A DNA stretch of 64,000 bases, from contig CAWKGD010000003.1 of assembly GCA_963849105.1 (NCBI GenBank), positions 496,001 to 560,000 on the forward strand, written 5' to 3'. Shown in pieces: positions 26,900-35,957 of the stretch. The stretch's first letter is position 1. Each line of letters starts with the position of its first letter. The notes below the pieces were generated by a model. It was not told the DNA's origin and did not search any database. It was given only the letters and a program-made list of their open reading frames with translations. The stretch comes from CAVRXQ01 sp963849105 (GTDB taxonomy: Bacteria; Actinomycetota; Acidimicrobiia; Acidimicrobiales; Bog-793). The translations under genes and the position numbers were made by a program.

Positions 26900-28096
26900 A
26901 TGAAATATCTGTCGGGATCACGCTGGTCCCGGTTGGCCTCGGCCGGAGTCGCCGTCAGCGCGCTGACCTTGATCGCGGCTTTTGGACCGGTCAGTTCGTC
27001 GAGCGCCGTGTCCGCGCGGTCATCGGCGTCGTGCTGGGCGACGGCGGTCGATATCTCATCGTGCGGCGGAATGACGGCCCTCGTTGCCGCCGCCAAGAAG
27101 GAGGGGACGCTCAACCTCACCGCGGACCCCGATACCTGGGCGAACTACGGCAACATCATCAAGGACTTCGGCAACAAGTACGGCCTCCACGTCAATGACT
27201 TCAACCCGAATGGAACCAGCGCCGAGGAGCTGAGCGAGATCGTCCTCGATCGCGGTAAGGGCAACGAGCCCGACGTCGTCGATGTCGGACCATCCTTCGC
27301 GTATGAGGGCGTGCACGGAGAGCCGGGAGTCTTCAAGGGGCCGATCTTCGCCAAGTACAAGACCCTCGAGTGGAGCGAGATCCCGGCGGCTTGGAAGAGC
27401 GGCGTCGGCTACTGGACGTTCGACTACAGCGGCGTCATGTCGCTCGGATACAACGCCAGTGTGATCACGACTCCCCCGACCACTTGGTCTTCGCTGCTTC
27501 TCCCGGAGTTCAAGGACGGGGTCGGATTGAGCAATGACCCGACGTCTTCGAATGCCGGTTTCTCCGCTGTCTACGCGGCCGCGATCGACAACGGCGGGTC
27601 GCTGAGCAACATCCTGCCCGGCATCAACTGGTTCAAGCAGCTAAAGGCCGCTGGTAACTACAATCCGGTTGAGGCCGGCGGCGCTGGCGACGCGCCGATG
27701 GCCGACAAGACGGTCCTTGCCACCCTCGACTGGACCTACAACCAGCTTTCGTGGGCGAAGGAACTGAAGTCCGTCGGCATCGACTGGAAGATCGTGATCC
27801 TCAAGGGCACGCCGTACGCCTCGTACTACGCCATGGCGATCAGCAAGTACGCGCGTGACCCAGCTGCGGCCCGTCTCTTCCTCGAGTACATGTACTCGCC
27901 GACGGGCCAGAACCTGTGGCTCGAAGGTGGAGCGGTACCGGCAACGATCACGACGATGCAGAAGGACGGCACGGTGAGCAAGGCAGCCGAAGCTGCCATC
28001 CCGAAGCTTCCGAAGCCGCCAGTCCTCGCGACCAACGCGCAGGCAACCGCTGCGAAGGCGCTCGTGGTCTCCGATTGGGCTTCTGCAGTCGGCTAA
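26900..28096 (+). CDS. ABC transporter substrate-binding protein (spermidine/iron type, family 1)
   Basis: A 398-residue secreted binding protein. A basic N-terminus is followed by a signal segment (LASAGVAVSALTLIAAF). The mature part begins with two cysteines (SCWATAVDISSCGG) that could form a disulfide, then KKEGTLNLTADPDTWANYGN and a typical family-1 fold. Relatives bind polyamines, iron, phosphonates or phosphodiesters, so the ligand cannot be fixed by sequence. The genes downstream (glpD and a metallophosphoesterase) point to a phosphate-ester ligand such as a glycerophosphodiester. ATG 26900 has a GGGGG tract just upstream. It is the first gene of a six-gene operon. Confidence 0.85.
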   Translation: MKYLSGSRWSRLASAGVAVSALTLIAAFGPVSSSSAVSARSSASCWATAVDISSCGGMTALVAAAKKEGTLNLTADPDTWANYGNIIKDFGNKYGLHVNDFNPNGTSAEELSEIVLDRGKGNEPDVVDVGPSFAYEGVHGEPGVFKGPIFAKYKTLEWSEIPAAWKSGVGYWTFDYSGVMSLGYNASVITTPPTTWSSLLLPEFKDGVGLSNDPTSSNAGFSAVYAAAIDNGGSLSNILPGINWFKQLKAAGNYNPVEAGGAGDAPMADKTVLATLDWTYNQLSWAKELKSVGIDWKIVILKGTPYASYYAMAISKYARDPAAARLFLEYMYSPTGQNLWLEGGAVPATITTMQKDGTVSKAAEAAIPKLPKPPVLATNAQATAAKALVVSDWASAVG

Positions 28097-28124
28097 TCAT
28101 TCCGATTCGCAACAAAATGGTTCA

Positions 28125-29024
28125 GTGAGTGTTGTGACAGGGGCCCGCGCGAAGAGCGCGGGCCCCCTCGCGAGGCGGCACCGTTATCTGTCGGCGATCG
28201 GAGTCGTGCCGTTCCTCGCCTACGTCGCCTTCTTCCTCATCATTCCTGCCGGCTCAGTGATGGTGGAAGCGTTTCGCGACAACAACGGCGGCCTCTCGTT
28301 TTCGAATCTCTCACAGGTGTTGTCGTCCAAACAGCCGTGGTTGCACTCCTACGCGCTCAGCTTGGAACTCTCGGCGGCATCGGCGGCACTGGCCGGGGTG
28401 CTCGGTCTTTTGGGAACCGTGGCGCTCGTGAGCTCACCCAACCAGATCGTGCGGAGGCTGGTGACAACCGCGTGTGGGGTGCTTGCGAATACGGGTGGCG
28501 TGCCGTTGGCCTTCGCCTTCATCGCCACGATCGGCAATGCGGGGATCGCGACCCACGTGCTCGGGGAGCTCGGTTTCAACCCCTACGACCACGGCTTCAC
28601 GCTGTACTCCTTCAGCGGCCTCGTGATCGTCTACCTCTACTTCCTTCTGCCCTTGGTCATCCTGCTCATGCTGCCGCCGGTTGAGGCGTTGCGCCGCGAA
28701 TGGCGCGAGGCGGCAGCGACGCTCGGTGCGAGCCCACGGAAGTACTGGCAGAAAGTGGGCATTCCCGTGCTCTCCCCGCCGTTCATCGCCACGCTGATGG
28801 TGCTGTTCATGGACGCGTTCGCCGCCTACGCGACCGCCGAAGCCTTGACGACCGGATCGGTTCCGCTGGTGCCGATCGAGATCGGCGCGTTGCTCGCCGG
28901 CAACGTCGTCACGAATCAAGCGAATCTCGGCGACGCGCTCGGCTTCGGCATGATTGTGATAGTCGCGGCGGCCGGGACGCTGTACGTCTTCGTGCAGCGC
29001 CGCACCTCGCGGTGGCTTCGGTGA
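28125..29024 (+). CDS. ABC transporter permease, first subunit
   Basis: A 299-residue inner-membrane permease with about six hydrophobic segments. The EAA loop reads EWREAAATLGASPRKYWQKVGIP and contacts the ATPase. GTG 28125 is used; GTG 28134 is also in frame. The hairpin at 28140-28166 is within the first codons. It overlaps the next permease gene by 4 bases (GTGA). The family is that of polyamine, iron(III) and phosphonate importers. Confidence 0.86.
   Translation: MSVVTGARAKSAGPLARRHRYLSAIGVVPFLAYVAFFLIIPAGSVMVEAFRDNNGGLSFSNLSQVLSSKQPWLHSYALSLELSAASAALAGVLGLLGTVALVSSPNQIVRRLVTTACGVLANTGGVPLAFAFIATIGNAGIATHVLGELGFNPYDHGFTLYSFSGLVIVYLYFLLPLVILLMLPPVEALRREWREAAATLGASPRKYWQKVGIPVLSPPFIATLMVLFMDAFAAYATAEALTTGSVPLVPIEIGALLAGNVVTNQANLGDALGFGMIVIVAAAGTLYVFVQRRTSRWLR
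28140..28166 (+). promoter_or_regulatory. Strong hairpin inside the start of the first permease gene
   Basis: A perfect 11-bp inverted repeat, GGGGCCCGCGC 28140-28150 and GCGCGGGCCCC 28156-28166, closes a GAAGA loop. It lies 43 bases after the binding-protein stop and 15 bases inside the permease reading frame. No T-run follows. Such hairpins after a binding-protein gene often stabilise its mRNA and reduce downstream expression. Here the hairpin could also slow translation of the permease. That role is inference. Confidence 0.6.
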
Positions 29025-29872
29025 AGACAGGGCGCACCTTCCGCTGGGTCGTCCTCGCACTGCTGGGACTGTTTGTGATCGCGCCCATGGCCGCCTCGGT
29101 CCAGTTCTCCTTGGAAGCCGGCTACCAAGGGCATCTCTCGCTGACCGCCTACCGCCAGGCGCTCGCGGAGCCGGGTCTCGGCTCGAGCCTCCTCACTTCG
29201 ATCAAAGTCGCCTTCGGGGCGATGGCGATCACCCTGGCGCTCCTCGTACCGACGGTGATCTTCGTCAACCTGCGTTTTCCGCGCTGGCGAGCGGTGCTCG
29301 ACGCGGTCAGCCTGCTTCCCCTCGGCGTCCCCGCGGTGGTGATCGTGCTCGGCGTGCTCGGCGCCTACCGGAACCTTCCGCAGTTCATCACCGGCACGCC
29401 GCTGATTCTCGCCCTCGTCTACGTCGTGCTCGCGATGCCCTACACCTATCGGGCGATCGACGCCGGCGTCCGGGCGATCGACCTCCATACGCTCGTCGAC
29501 GCCGGGCGCTCCATGGGCGCCGGATGGGGGAAGCTCTTTGCCAGGGTCCTCCTGCCGAATCTGCGATCCGGAATCCTCGCCGCGGCATTCCTCACCGTGG
29601 CGTTGTCGCTTGGCGAGTTCGCCATCGCCAGCATCATGGGCTTTTCCACCTTCCCCGTCTGGCTGGTCTCGGTGGAAGGCAACAATCCCTACGTCGCCGT
29701 CGCGCTCTCGATCACGGCGCTGTTGGTCACTTGGGTCCTGCTCGTCGTCCTCGCGTTCGCCGGCGCGGGAAGGCGGCGGCCCAGTGGTGGTCGATTCGGC
29801 GTCGAACTCGTCGATGAGGTCGAAGCGGCAGACCTGGCGGTGGCGCTTCCCGCTGCCGAGGTGGCCACATGA
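29021..29872 (+). CDS. ABC transporter permease, second subunit
   Basis: A 283-residue permease with about six membrane segments. Its EAA loop is DAGRSMGAGWGKLFARVLLPNLR. It starts at GTG 29021, overlapping the previous stop by 4 bases and ending in a 4-base overlap with the ATPase gene (ATGA). GTG 29012 is an alternative start. The C-terminal 35 residues are charged and likely cytoplasmic. It would pair with the first permease to form the channel. Confidence 0.86.
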   Translation: MKTGRTFRWVVLALLGLFVIAPMAASVQFSLEAGYQGHLSLTAYRQALAEPGLGSSLLTSIKVAFGAMAITLALLVPTVIFVNLRFPRWRAVLDAVSLLPLGVPAVVIVLGVLGAYRNLPQFITGTPLILALVYVVLAMPYTYRAIDAGVRAIDLHTLVDAGRSMGAGWGKLFARVLLPNLRSGILAAAFLTVALSLGEFAIASIMGFSTFPVWLVSVEGNNPYVAVALSITALLVTWVLLVVLAFAGAGRRRPSGGRFGVELVDEVEAADLAVALPAAEVAT

Positions 29873-31002
29873 GCGCCGAGCGCGACGTGGGTGTGACGGC
29901 CCTGACTGCAGTCGCGGAGCCGAACATCAGCAGACCGGCGCACGGAGGCGTCGTCGTCGAGCTCGTCAACTGCCGTCGCTCGTACGGCAAGGTGCACGCG
30001 CTCGACGGATTCTCGATCACGATCGCCCCTGGCGAGCTCGTCGCGCTCCTCGGCCCCTCAGGGTGTGGCAAGACCACCGCCCTTCGGGCGGTGGCCGGTC
30101 TCGAACAGCTCGACGAGGGTCGGGTGTTGGTGGGCGGTGACGACATCACCGACACGCCGCCCCACCGTCGCAATCTCGGGATGGTTTTCCAGGCCTACAG
30201 CCTCTTCCCGAACATGAACGCGTTGGAGAACGTGGGCTTCGGCCTCGAAGTCCGCCGGATCACCTCAGCCGAACGGCGCAAGCGCGCCGGTGCGATGCTC
30301 GAGCTCGTCGGTCTGGACAATCTTGCGGAGCGTTATCCGCACGAGCTGTCGGGCGGGCAACAGCAACGGGTTGCGCTCGCTCGGGCGCTGTGCGTCGAGC
30401 CGCGCCTTTTGTTGCTCGACGAGCCGCTTTCCGCGCTCGACGCCAAGGTCAGGGCGCAGCTGCGCGACGAGATACGACGGATTCAGCTCGAGGTCGGGAT
30501 CACGACGCTGTTCGTGACCCACGACCAAGAAGAGGCGCTGTCGATCGCCGATCGCGTCGGGGTGATGCGCTCCGGCCATCTCGAGCAACTCGGCTCGCCA
30601 GCGGGGGTGTACTCGAATCCCGCGACGAACTTCGTTGCCGAGTTCGTCGGATCCGTCAGCCGACTGCCGGGCAAAGTCGAGGCCCCGGGCACCGTTGCTG
30701 TTCTCGGTTCGCGTCTGACGATCCCCGCGGGTGCGGCCCACGATCTGCCGGCGGGCAGCGATGTCGACGTATTGGTGAGACCGGAAAGCGTCACGCTGTG
30801 CCCGGCACCAGACGGTCAGGCGATCGTCGCGCGCGCCGCGTTTCTGGGGGCTGTGATTCGCGTCGTCGCCACCTTGCCGAACGGAGTCGAGGTGACTTCG
30901 ACGTTGCCGGCGAGCGAGGCGTACACGTTTCCAGCCGGTGCGCGTGTCGACGTCGAACTCAGAGGTGACGTTCTTTTCGTCGTCGACCGCAAGAGAGGGT
31001 GA
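29869..31002 (+). CDS. ABC transporter ATP-binding protein (PotA/FbpC type)
   Basis: A 377-residue ATPase with Walker A GPSGCGKTT (about 63-71), signature LSGGQQQRVALARAL, Walker B LLLLDEPLSALD and H-loop FVTHDQEEA, then a C-terminal TOBE domain (about 290-375). The same arrangement is found in polyamine, iron and phosphonate importers. An N-terminal extension of about 25 residues is unusual but unremarkable. It overlaps the second permease gene at its start (ATGA) and glpD at its end (GTGA), showing that transporter and glpD are translated as one unit. Confidence 0.9.
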   Translation: MSAERDVGVTALTAVAEPNISRPAHGGVVVELVNCRRSYGKVHALDGFSITIAPGELVALLGPSGCGKTTALRAVAGLEQLDEGRVLVGGDDITDTPPHRRNLGMVFQAYSLFPNMNALENVGFGLEVRRITSAERRKRAGAMLELVGLDNLAERYPHELSGGQQQRVALARALCVEPRLLLLDEPLSALDAKVRAQLRDEIRRIQLEVGITTLFVTHDQEEALSIADRVGVMRSGHLEQLGSPAGVYSNPATNFVAEFVGSVSRLPGKVEAPGTVAVLGSRLTIPAGAAHDLPAGSDVDVLVRPESVTLCPAPDGQAIVARAAFLGAVIRVVATLPNGVEVTSTLPASEAYTFPAGARVDVELRGDVLFVVDRKRG

Positions 31003-32735
31003 TCCGCTCGGGGGAGGAAGTTCTCGCCGCGAATCTCTCGCCCGCGAGGCGCGATGACGACCTCGCGGCGATGGCGACCGACGAGGTCGACATCATTGTT
31101 GTCGGCGGCGGGATCACTGGTGCCGGTGCGGCGCTCGACGCGGCGAGCCGCGGGCTTTCGGTCGGGCTGGTCGAGGCACGGGACTGGGCGGCGGGCACGT
31201 CGAGCCGATCGAGCAAGCTCATCCACGGCGGACTCCGCTACCTCGAGCATCTGCATTTCGGGCTGGTGCGCGAGGCACTACGTGAGCGTGCGCTGCTCGT
31301 CGAACGGCTCGCCCCACACCTCGTCCACCCGGTGCCGTTCCTGTTTCCCCTGCGCCATCGGGGCTTCGACCGCGCCTACGTCGGTTCGGGACTCGTCTTT
31401 TATGACCTGATGGCGGGGAGCTGGCGAGACGGCCGGACGCGGGCGATCCCGCGGCACCGTCACTTGAGTCGGCGACAGACGCTCACGATCGCTCCGGCGA
31501 TCCGATCACGGGGACTGCGCGGAGGCTTTCGGTACTTCGACGCGCAAGTCGACGACGCCCGCTACACGCTGGAGGTCGTTCGCACCGCGGCTTCCTTCGG
31601 TGCGAAGGTCGCGAATCAGGCGAAAGTCGTCGGGTTTCTTCGCCACGGTGAGCGCGTTCGCGGGGTTGTCGTTCGCGACGAGGAGACCGGCAACGAGTTC
31701 GAGGTAAAAGCCCGTCAGGTGATCTGTGCTGGAGGGGTGTGGACCGCGGAATTGCAGTCCTTGGCCGGCGCGGCGAGCGGGCTCGAGGTGAGGATGTCGA
31801 AAGGTGTCCACCTCGTGCTGCTGAGGGAGTCACTGACGCTCGAGACCGGGCTGATCGTGCGCGCGGAAAAGAGCGTGCTGTTGGTGATCCCGTGGGGTCG
31901 TCATTGGTTAATTGGCACCACCGACACCGATTGGTCCCTCAGCCGGGACGACCCGGCCGTGAACAGCGGCGATATCGCCTATCTGTTGGACCACCTCAAC
32001 GCGCAACTCTCCGTCGAAGTCTCACAGGACGAAGTGGTGGCCGCCTACGCCGGGTTGCGACCGCTGTTGCAGGGCAGGGCCGCTTCGACCGCAGGGTTGA
32101 GCAGAGAGCATGAGGTGGCACAGCCCCTGCCCGGACTGACCGTCGTGGCCGGCGGGAAATTCACGACGTATCGCGTCATGGCTGTGGACGCCGTCGATGC
32201 GGCGCTGTCCGATCTCGGCGGGCGATTCGCGAGCACGCGCACCTCCGACCTCCCTCTCGTCGGCGCGTACGGCTACGCCGACGTGCTCGCACGGCGAGAC
32301 GAGCTCGCCCGACGTGGGCGCATTCCACCTGAGGTGATGCGGCACCTGCTCTCGCGTTACGGGGGGCTGGTCGACGACGTGGTCGCGCTCGTCAGCGAGG
32401 GCGCGGCACCCGCTGCGCCGGTCCCGGGCGCAGGCGAATACCTCCTCGCTGAGGTCCGTTACGCCGCGTCCCACGAGGGCGCCCGCCACATCGAAGATGT
32501 TGTGGAGCGACGGACGCGCATCGCGGTCGAGTACCCGGACGCCGGAACGGCCGCGGCCGGGGCGGTTGGCGCGGTGATGGGAGAAGTGCTCGGTTGGAAC
32601 GCCGCGAGGCTCGAGGAAGAAGTCGCCCGCTACCAGCGGCGGGTCGCTGCGGCGACCGCCGCCCAGTCCAAACCCGATGATGCCTCGGCCGACGCGGAGA
32701 TGCTCGGTGTGCGGGCCGGCTATGACCTCGACTGA
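30999..32735 (+). CDS. glpD: Glycerol-3-phosphate dehydrogenase (FAD, respiratory)
   Basis: A 578-residue flavoprotein that oxidises sn-glycerol-3-phosphate to dihydroxyacetone phosphate and passes electrons to the quinone pool. The FAD motif DIIVVGGGITGAGAALDAASRG (about 30-51) and the GlpD signature SSRSSKLIHGGLRYLEHL are present. GTTDTDW and AGLRPLLQG also fit, and a C-terminal helical domain is present (about 400-540). GTG 30999 overlaps the transporter ATPase stop by 4 bases. Its operon position implies that the imported compound yields glycerol-3-phosphate. Expected membrane association is peripheral. Confidence 0.92.
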   Translation: MIRSGEEVLAANLSPARRDDDLAAMATDEVDIIVVGGGITGAGAALDAASRGLSVGLVEARDWAAGTSSRSSKLIHGGLRYLEHLHFGLVREALRERALLVERLAPHLVHPVPFLFPLRHRGFDRAYVGSGLVFYDLMAGSWRDGRTRAIPRHRHLSRRQTLTIAPAIRSRGLRGGFRYFDAQVDDARYTLEVVRTAASFGAKVANQAKVVGFLRHGERVRGVVVRDEETGNEFEVKARQVICAGGVWTAELQSLAGAASGLEVRMSKGVHLVLLRESLTLETGLIVRAEKSVLLVIPWGRHWLIGTTDTDWSLSRDDPAVNSGDIAYLLDHLNAQLSVEVSQDEVVAAYAGLRPLLQGRAASTAGLSREHEVAQPLPGLTVVAGGKFTTYRVMAVDAVDAALSDLGGRFASTRTSDLPLVGAYGYADVLARRDELARRGRIPPEVMRHLLSRYGGLVDDVVALVSEGAAPAAPVPGAGEYLLAEVRYAASHEGARHIEDVVERRTRIAVEYPDAGTAAAGAVGAVMGEVLGWNAARLEEEVARYQRRVAAATAAQSKPDDASADAEMLGVRAGYDLD

Positions 32736-34407
32736 ACCAAAACCGTCGCCGGCACTCCCCATCGTGTCGTCAAGCGAAGGAGGTGCCCGGACGACCCTCG
32801 AGCGGGTCATCGCGGCTGGGACGATTCGCCGCCGGGGTCGGCGAGGCGCCTACCGGCGGTTGGCGTACGGACCTGGCGAACCTCGTCTCGTACGGCGCGC
32901 GAATGCGGCACCGAGGGCCCTCGGGCCAGGGGCGAACAGCCTCGTGCGGCTCGTTCATTTCACCGACTTCCAGCTCGCCGATGTCCAATCTCCAGGCCGC
33001 TTCGAGTTCTTCCAGGAGGTCTACGGCCGGCCGGGCGCGAGCGCCTTCGTTCCCGCACAGCGCCCGCAAGAGGCGCTCGCCTTGCACGCCTGCGAAGTGA
33101 TGGCGCGCACGATCCGCCGCCTCGGCGAAAGCCCCGACACGGGCGCAGCGCTCTCGCTCGCGCTGTGCACGGGCGACAACATCGACAACGCGCAAGCGAA
33201 CGAGCTCGCGATGTTCATCAACCTGTTGAGCGGTGGTGTGGTTGCGCCGAACTCGGGCGGGCGAACCTACCAAGGGGAGCAGGCACACAGCTGGCGAAAC
33301 CCCCTGTATTGGCATCCCGACGTCGGCAACGACGACTTCAAAGCCGAGTGGGGTTTCCCCGAGCACCCCGGGCTGCTAAAGGAAGCGATGGCGCGCTTTC
33401 GCGCGACCGGGGTGGGCGTGCCGTGGCTCTCTTGCTTCGGAAACCACGACGGGCTCGTCCTTGGAACCGCCATCCCGACCGCGCCGTACCGGAACGTGGT
33501 CGTTGGCGGACGGAAGGCGGTCGGACTGCCTCCTGGGCCGGACCTCCTCGACCGGGAGGCAGAGCTTCTGTCGCACCCCGAGCACTTCCTCACCGGACCG
33601 GCTCGGCGGGTGACCCCTGATCCTGATCGTCGCATCGTCGGGAGGGCCGAGTTCGTCGCCGCGCACCTCGGCGCGCCCGGGTTCCCGCGGGGGCACGGCT
33701 TCAGCGAGGCGAACCTCAGAGACGCGACCGCGTACGCTACCTATGACGACATCGACCTCGTCCGGATCGTGCTGCTCGACACCGCCAATCTCGACGGTTA
33801 CCACCACGGCAGCATCGGTCGCCGCCAGATGCGCTGGCTGGAAGAGCGTCTGGTCGAGGTGCACTCGCGCTTTCGAACCGCCGACGGACAGCTCGTGGAG
33901 ACCTCAAACGCCGATCGTCTCGTCGTGTTGGCTTCACACCACGGTTTGGCGACGCTCAGCAACGCTCGCCAGGACCCCGGCGGGGCCGAAGATGATCAAC
34001 CGCGCGCGACGACCGACGAAGTGCGCGCGCTCCTGCACCGTTTCGGCAACGTCGTCTTGTGGTTGAACGGTCACCGACATCTGAATCAGGTCGTCCACTG
34101 GCCGAGCCCATACGAGCCGACGGTAGCGCTTTGGGAGATCTCGACCGCTGCGATGGCCGACTGGCCGTGCCAGGCGCGGGTGGTCGAACTCGTAGCCGGA
34201 AGAAATGGATCGCTCTCCATCCTCTCGACGATGCTCGACCATGAGGCGGCTCCTGAACCCGAGCAAACAGACGGCGTCGCGCGCCTGGCCTCCTTGCATC
34301 GGGAGCTCGCAGCGAATGTTCCGGGGGCTGGCCTCGATGCCCACCGAGAGGGCGCGCCAGAGGATCGCAACGTCGAACTCGTCATGGCGTTGCCGTTCAA
34401 ACTCTGA
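32722..34407 (+). CDS. Metallophosphoesterase (actinobacterial PPA1498-like family)
   Basis: A 561-residue calcineurin-like phosphoesterase. Visible metal-binding blocks are FTDFQLAD (DxQ instead of the usual DxH), CTGDNIDN, SCFGNHDG, ASHHGLAT and WLNGHRHLN. The N-terminal TTLERVIAAGTIRRRGRR segment matches an actinobacterial family of unknown substrate. ATG 32722 overlaps the end of glpD by 14 bases, so it belongs to the same operon. In that context cleavage of a glycerophosphodiester, or of another phosphate ester, to release glycerol-3-phosphate is the best guess. No signal peptide is seen, so it would act in the cytoplasm. Confidence 0.78.
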   Translation: MTSTEPKPSPALPIVSSSEGGARTTLERVIAAGTIRRRGRRGAYRRLAYGPGEPRLVRRANAAPRALGPGANSLVRLVHFTDFQLADVQSPGRFEFFQEVYGRPGASAFVPAQRPQEALALHACEVMARTIRRLGESPDTGAALSLALCTGDNIDNAQANELAMFINLLSGGVVAPNSGGRTYQGEQAHSWRNPLYWHPDVGNDDFKAEWGFPEHPGLLKEAMARFRATGVGVPWLSCFGNHDGLVLGTAIPTAPYRNVVVGGRKAVGLPPGPDLLDREAELLSHPEHFLTGPARRVTPDPDRRIVGRAEFVAAHLGAPGFPRGHGFSEANLRDATAYATYDDIDLVRIVLLDTANLDGYHHGSIGRRQMRWLEERLVEVHSRFRTADGQLVETSNADRLVVLASHHGLATLSNARQDPGGAEDDQPRATTDEVRALLHRFGNVVLWLNGHRHLNQVVHWPSPYEPTVALWEISTAAMADWPCQARVVELVAGRNGSLSILSTMLDHEAAPEPEQTDGVARLASLHRELAANVPGAGLDAHREGAPEDRNVELVMALPFKL

Positions 34408-34455
34408 CCGCACCCGAAGACGAGAGGGTTGAAGTCGCGCGTCGCTCGTACGACG

Positions 34456-35298
34456 TCAGGAACCCTGCTCAGGCAGCAGCCCCCGACGCCAGGCTTCGGT
34501 CTTGTCGACTTGGTTGAAGGTGAAGACGTGCAAACCGGTGATGCGCGACGACGGGTCGGCGAACATCGGCCCGAGCCGACCGAGGAACCGCGACGGGTCG
34601 TACGCGCCCGGGGTGAAGAATCGGGCGAACCACTGGCTGTGCTGGCGCAGCATCCGCGTCGCAGAAGCCGTTCCGACCTGTGCCGCGACGGACAGGAGCT
34701 TTGCGCGATCGACAGGCCCCGCGAGTCCCATGACGATCGGAAGGTCGACCCCCCGTTCGCGCACTCGCCGAACCCATTTGCGGTAGACGCCGGTATCGAA
34801 GCAGAGGTTGCTGACGATGTAGTTCGCATAGCGGCGCTTGTCCCACATCGCCTGGATCGTCACGTCGTCGTGGATCTTTGGATGGCTCTCCGGATAGCCG
34901 GTGATTCCGACGCGCGCGAAGGGACTGCCGAGTGCGTCGAGTTCCGCGAGGACGCCGAGCGAGCCGTCGAATTTGCCCATTGGCGGATCCGCGTCGCCGG
35001 CGGGTACGAAGACGTCATCGACGCCGATCACCACGAGACGGTCGACGACCTCTTTCAGATGTGACTCGTCGACGACGAGGCGCGCCGACAGATGCGGGAC
35101 GACGCGATAGCCGCGGGCGACGAGCCGCTCGGTGAGGTCGATCGTCGCCTCAAGACCGCGTGACGACGACGCTGTGACGGTGAGCACTCGGCTCGTCGGC
35201 AGCTCGTGCGCGATCTTTTCTTCGATCGTGCGTGTCGGGATCACTTCAAAGCGGGCGCTCTCGATCAGCCCTCGTAGCGAGTCGAGCTTGCGCGTCAT
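34456..35298 (-). CDS. Methylenetetrahydrofolate reductase-like protein
   Basis: A 280-residue TIM-barrel protein of the MTHFR family. It would interconvert 5-methyl-THF and 5,10-methylene-THF; in this cluster the oxidative direction is likely, feeding methyl groups from the corrinoid step into folate one-carbon oxidation. Motifs include VTASSSRGLEATIDL, HLSAR, ITGYPESHP and SNLCFDTGVYRKW. It is the last gene of the divergent minus-strand operon. ATG 35298 lies 3 bases after the DUF1638 stop. The electron acceptor is not clear from sequence. It converges with the metallophosphoesterase gene. Confidence 0.8.
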   Translation of the reverse strand: MTRKLDSLRGLIESARFEVIPTRTIEEKIAHELPTSRVLTVTASSSRGLEATIDLTERLVARGYRVVPHLSARLVVDESHLKEVVDRLVVIGVDDVFVPAGDADPPMGKFDGSLGVLAELDALGSPFARVGITGYPESHPKIHDDVTIQAMWDKRRYANYIVSNLCFDTGVYRKWVRRVRERGVDLPIVMGLAGPVDRAKLLSVAAQVGTASATRMLRQHSQWFARFFTPGAYDPSRFLGRLGPMFADPSSRITGLHVFTFNQVDKTEAWRRGLLPEQGS

Positions 35299-35300
35299 GC

Positions 35301-35957
35301 TCAGGCCGCTCTCTTGATGAGCGCCAACAAGGCTCGCTCGAGTCGGTTCTCACCGACATCGACGATCTCGAGCGGCAACCCGAGCGCCGTCGCGGCGTCG
35401 ATTGCACGGCGTTCGAGCTCGTCACCGCGCCGTTCCGCGAGCCAGACGACGCGGCGGTAGTTGCCGAAATAGTCGTCGCGCAGCTCCGGGTGGCGATCGA
35501 GTCCGAGCCCCCTCCAGACCGTCGAGTGGAAGCTCATCACGAGGAAGTCCGTGAGCACATACGTCCCAGCCTCCTGCACGAACAGTCGTTCCATCGTCGA
35601 ACGCCCAGCGAGAACGTCGTAGCACGTCTCTCCGGGAAGTCGTTCAAGTCCGAGGGATCGGCAGACGTCGTCGAGGGCGCCGTAGGTGCCGCAGTCGGCG
35701 TAGGCAAGCGCCACGGCGCGATGGCGCGCTTTCAGCGCCAGCGCGAGTGCCGTAACGGCGTCGGCGATGCGTTCCGGACGATTGTGAAGCGCGGCGGGCA
35801 GCGGGTAGACGTCGACCGGCCAGGCGCGTCGGGCCGCGATCGATCGCACGCGACCGGCGAGGGCGCCGCAGGCGATCACCCCGGTCCGCTCGCGGGCACG
35901 GGAGTTCCGAACGACGGGTTCAGGAAGGGAACGAGAGTTGCTCGACGAACCGGTCAT
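35301..35957 (-). CDS. DUF1638 protein linked to corrinoid methyltransferases
   Basis: A 218-residue protein with the DUF1638 pattern: IACGALAG near the N-terminus, YADCGTYGALDD, GETCYDVLAG and LTDFLVMSFH. Several conserved Cys and Asp residues could bind a metal, but none is proven. The family occurs beside corrinoid methyltransferase and activator genes, and its function is not known. The frame starts at ATG 35957 inside the activator gene (38-base overlap). GTG 35879 would put the start directly at the conserved domain and may be the true one. It lies between the activator and MTHFR-like genes of the minus-strand operon. Confidence 0.7.
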   Translation of the reverse strand: MTGSSSNSRSLPEPVVRNSRARERTGVIACGALAGRVRSIAARRAWPVDVYPLPAALHNRPERIADAVTALALALKARHRAVALAYADCGTYGALDDVCRSLGLERLPGETCYDVLAGRSTMERLFVQEAGTYVLTDFLVMSFHSTVWRGLGLDRHPELRDDYFGNYRRVVWLAERRGDELERRAIDAATALGLPLEIVDVGENRLERALLALIKRAA

